From Symbiodinium natans (lineage: Eukaryota; Sar; Dinophyceae; Suessiales; Symbiodiniaceae), in NCBI GenBank assembly GCA_905221605.1, contig CAJNDS010002666.1, forward strand, positions 64,001 to 82,500: DNA of 18,500 nucleotides, read 5' to 3'. This document shows positions 18,381 to 18,500 of this stretch, one piece after another. Within the stretch, counting starts at the first letter, position 1, and each line of letters begins with the position of its first letter. Below the pieces are notes generated by a model that ran no database searches, was not told the origin of the DNA, and saw nothing but the letters and a program-made list of their open reading frames with translations. The translations under genes and the position numbers were made by a program.

Positions 18381-18500
18381 AGGTGCTCAGCAAATGGAAA
18401 AAATTCTGAGCTTGGCAATTGCTCCCCAAAAAACACGATCGCTACTTACAAATCATGCAAAAAGTGGTCGTTCGGGACAACGCCAGACTTGTGCCAATTG

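Overview
The window looks like nuclear DNA of a dinoflagellate, probably Symbiodiniaceae-like. That is inferred from gene structure; no marker gene settles it. The signs are very short coding islands split by many introns, splice donors that are often GC instead of GT, acceptors of the AG|G type, G/C-rich third codon positions in the islands, dense microsatellites, degenerate TTTAGGG-type telomere-like tracts, and genes that all point the same way. No rRNA, tRNA, CRISPR array or bacterial operon structure is visible, and no intact copy of the dinoflagellate spliced-leader sequence was found by eye.

Reading the minus strand from right to left, I reconstruct five genes in one head-to-tail array. 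(V) About 17058-16513 is the 3' part of an unrecognised small gene with a Cys-rich stretch. (IV) About 15831-11633 encodes a large secretory-pathway protein: a signal-peptide-like exon, one 2.56 kb coiled-coil exon with near-identical 789-bp repeats, a transmembrane exon and a short C-terminal tail. (III) 9849-4768 is a nearly complete amino-acid/auxin permease family (AAAP, SLC36/SLC38-like) transporter in about 18 small exons. (II) 4101-3220 is a small unrecognised protein of about 111 residues. (I) 2910 to beyond the left edge is an unrecognised protein with at least one membrane segment. Exon borders were chosen by hand from splice consensus, codon usage and reading-frame phase. Phases agree across nearly every junction, which is the main support for the models.

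The most interesting object is gene IV. In its coiled-coil exon 28 of 32 asparagines sit in N-X-S/T glycosylation sequons, while none of the four asparagines after the transmembrane segment do. Together with the signal-peptide exon this suggests a membrane-anchored, heavily N-glycosylated lumenal or extracellular rod. The long uninterrupted reading frame around the coiled coil hides both the signal-peptide exon and the transmembrane exon, because its two ends are intron read-through.

The right end (17100-18500) holds telomere-like tracts, a diverged 72-bp repeat and a plus-strand open frame with a broken zinc-ribbon-like motif. The stretches 9890-11630 and 15835-16510 contain no gene I can support.
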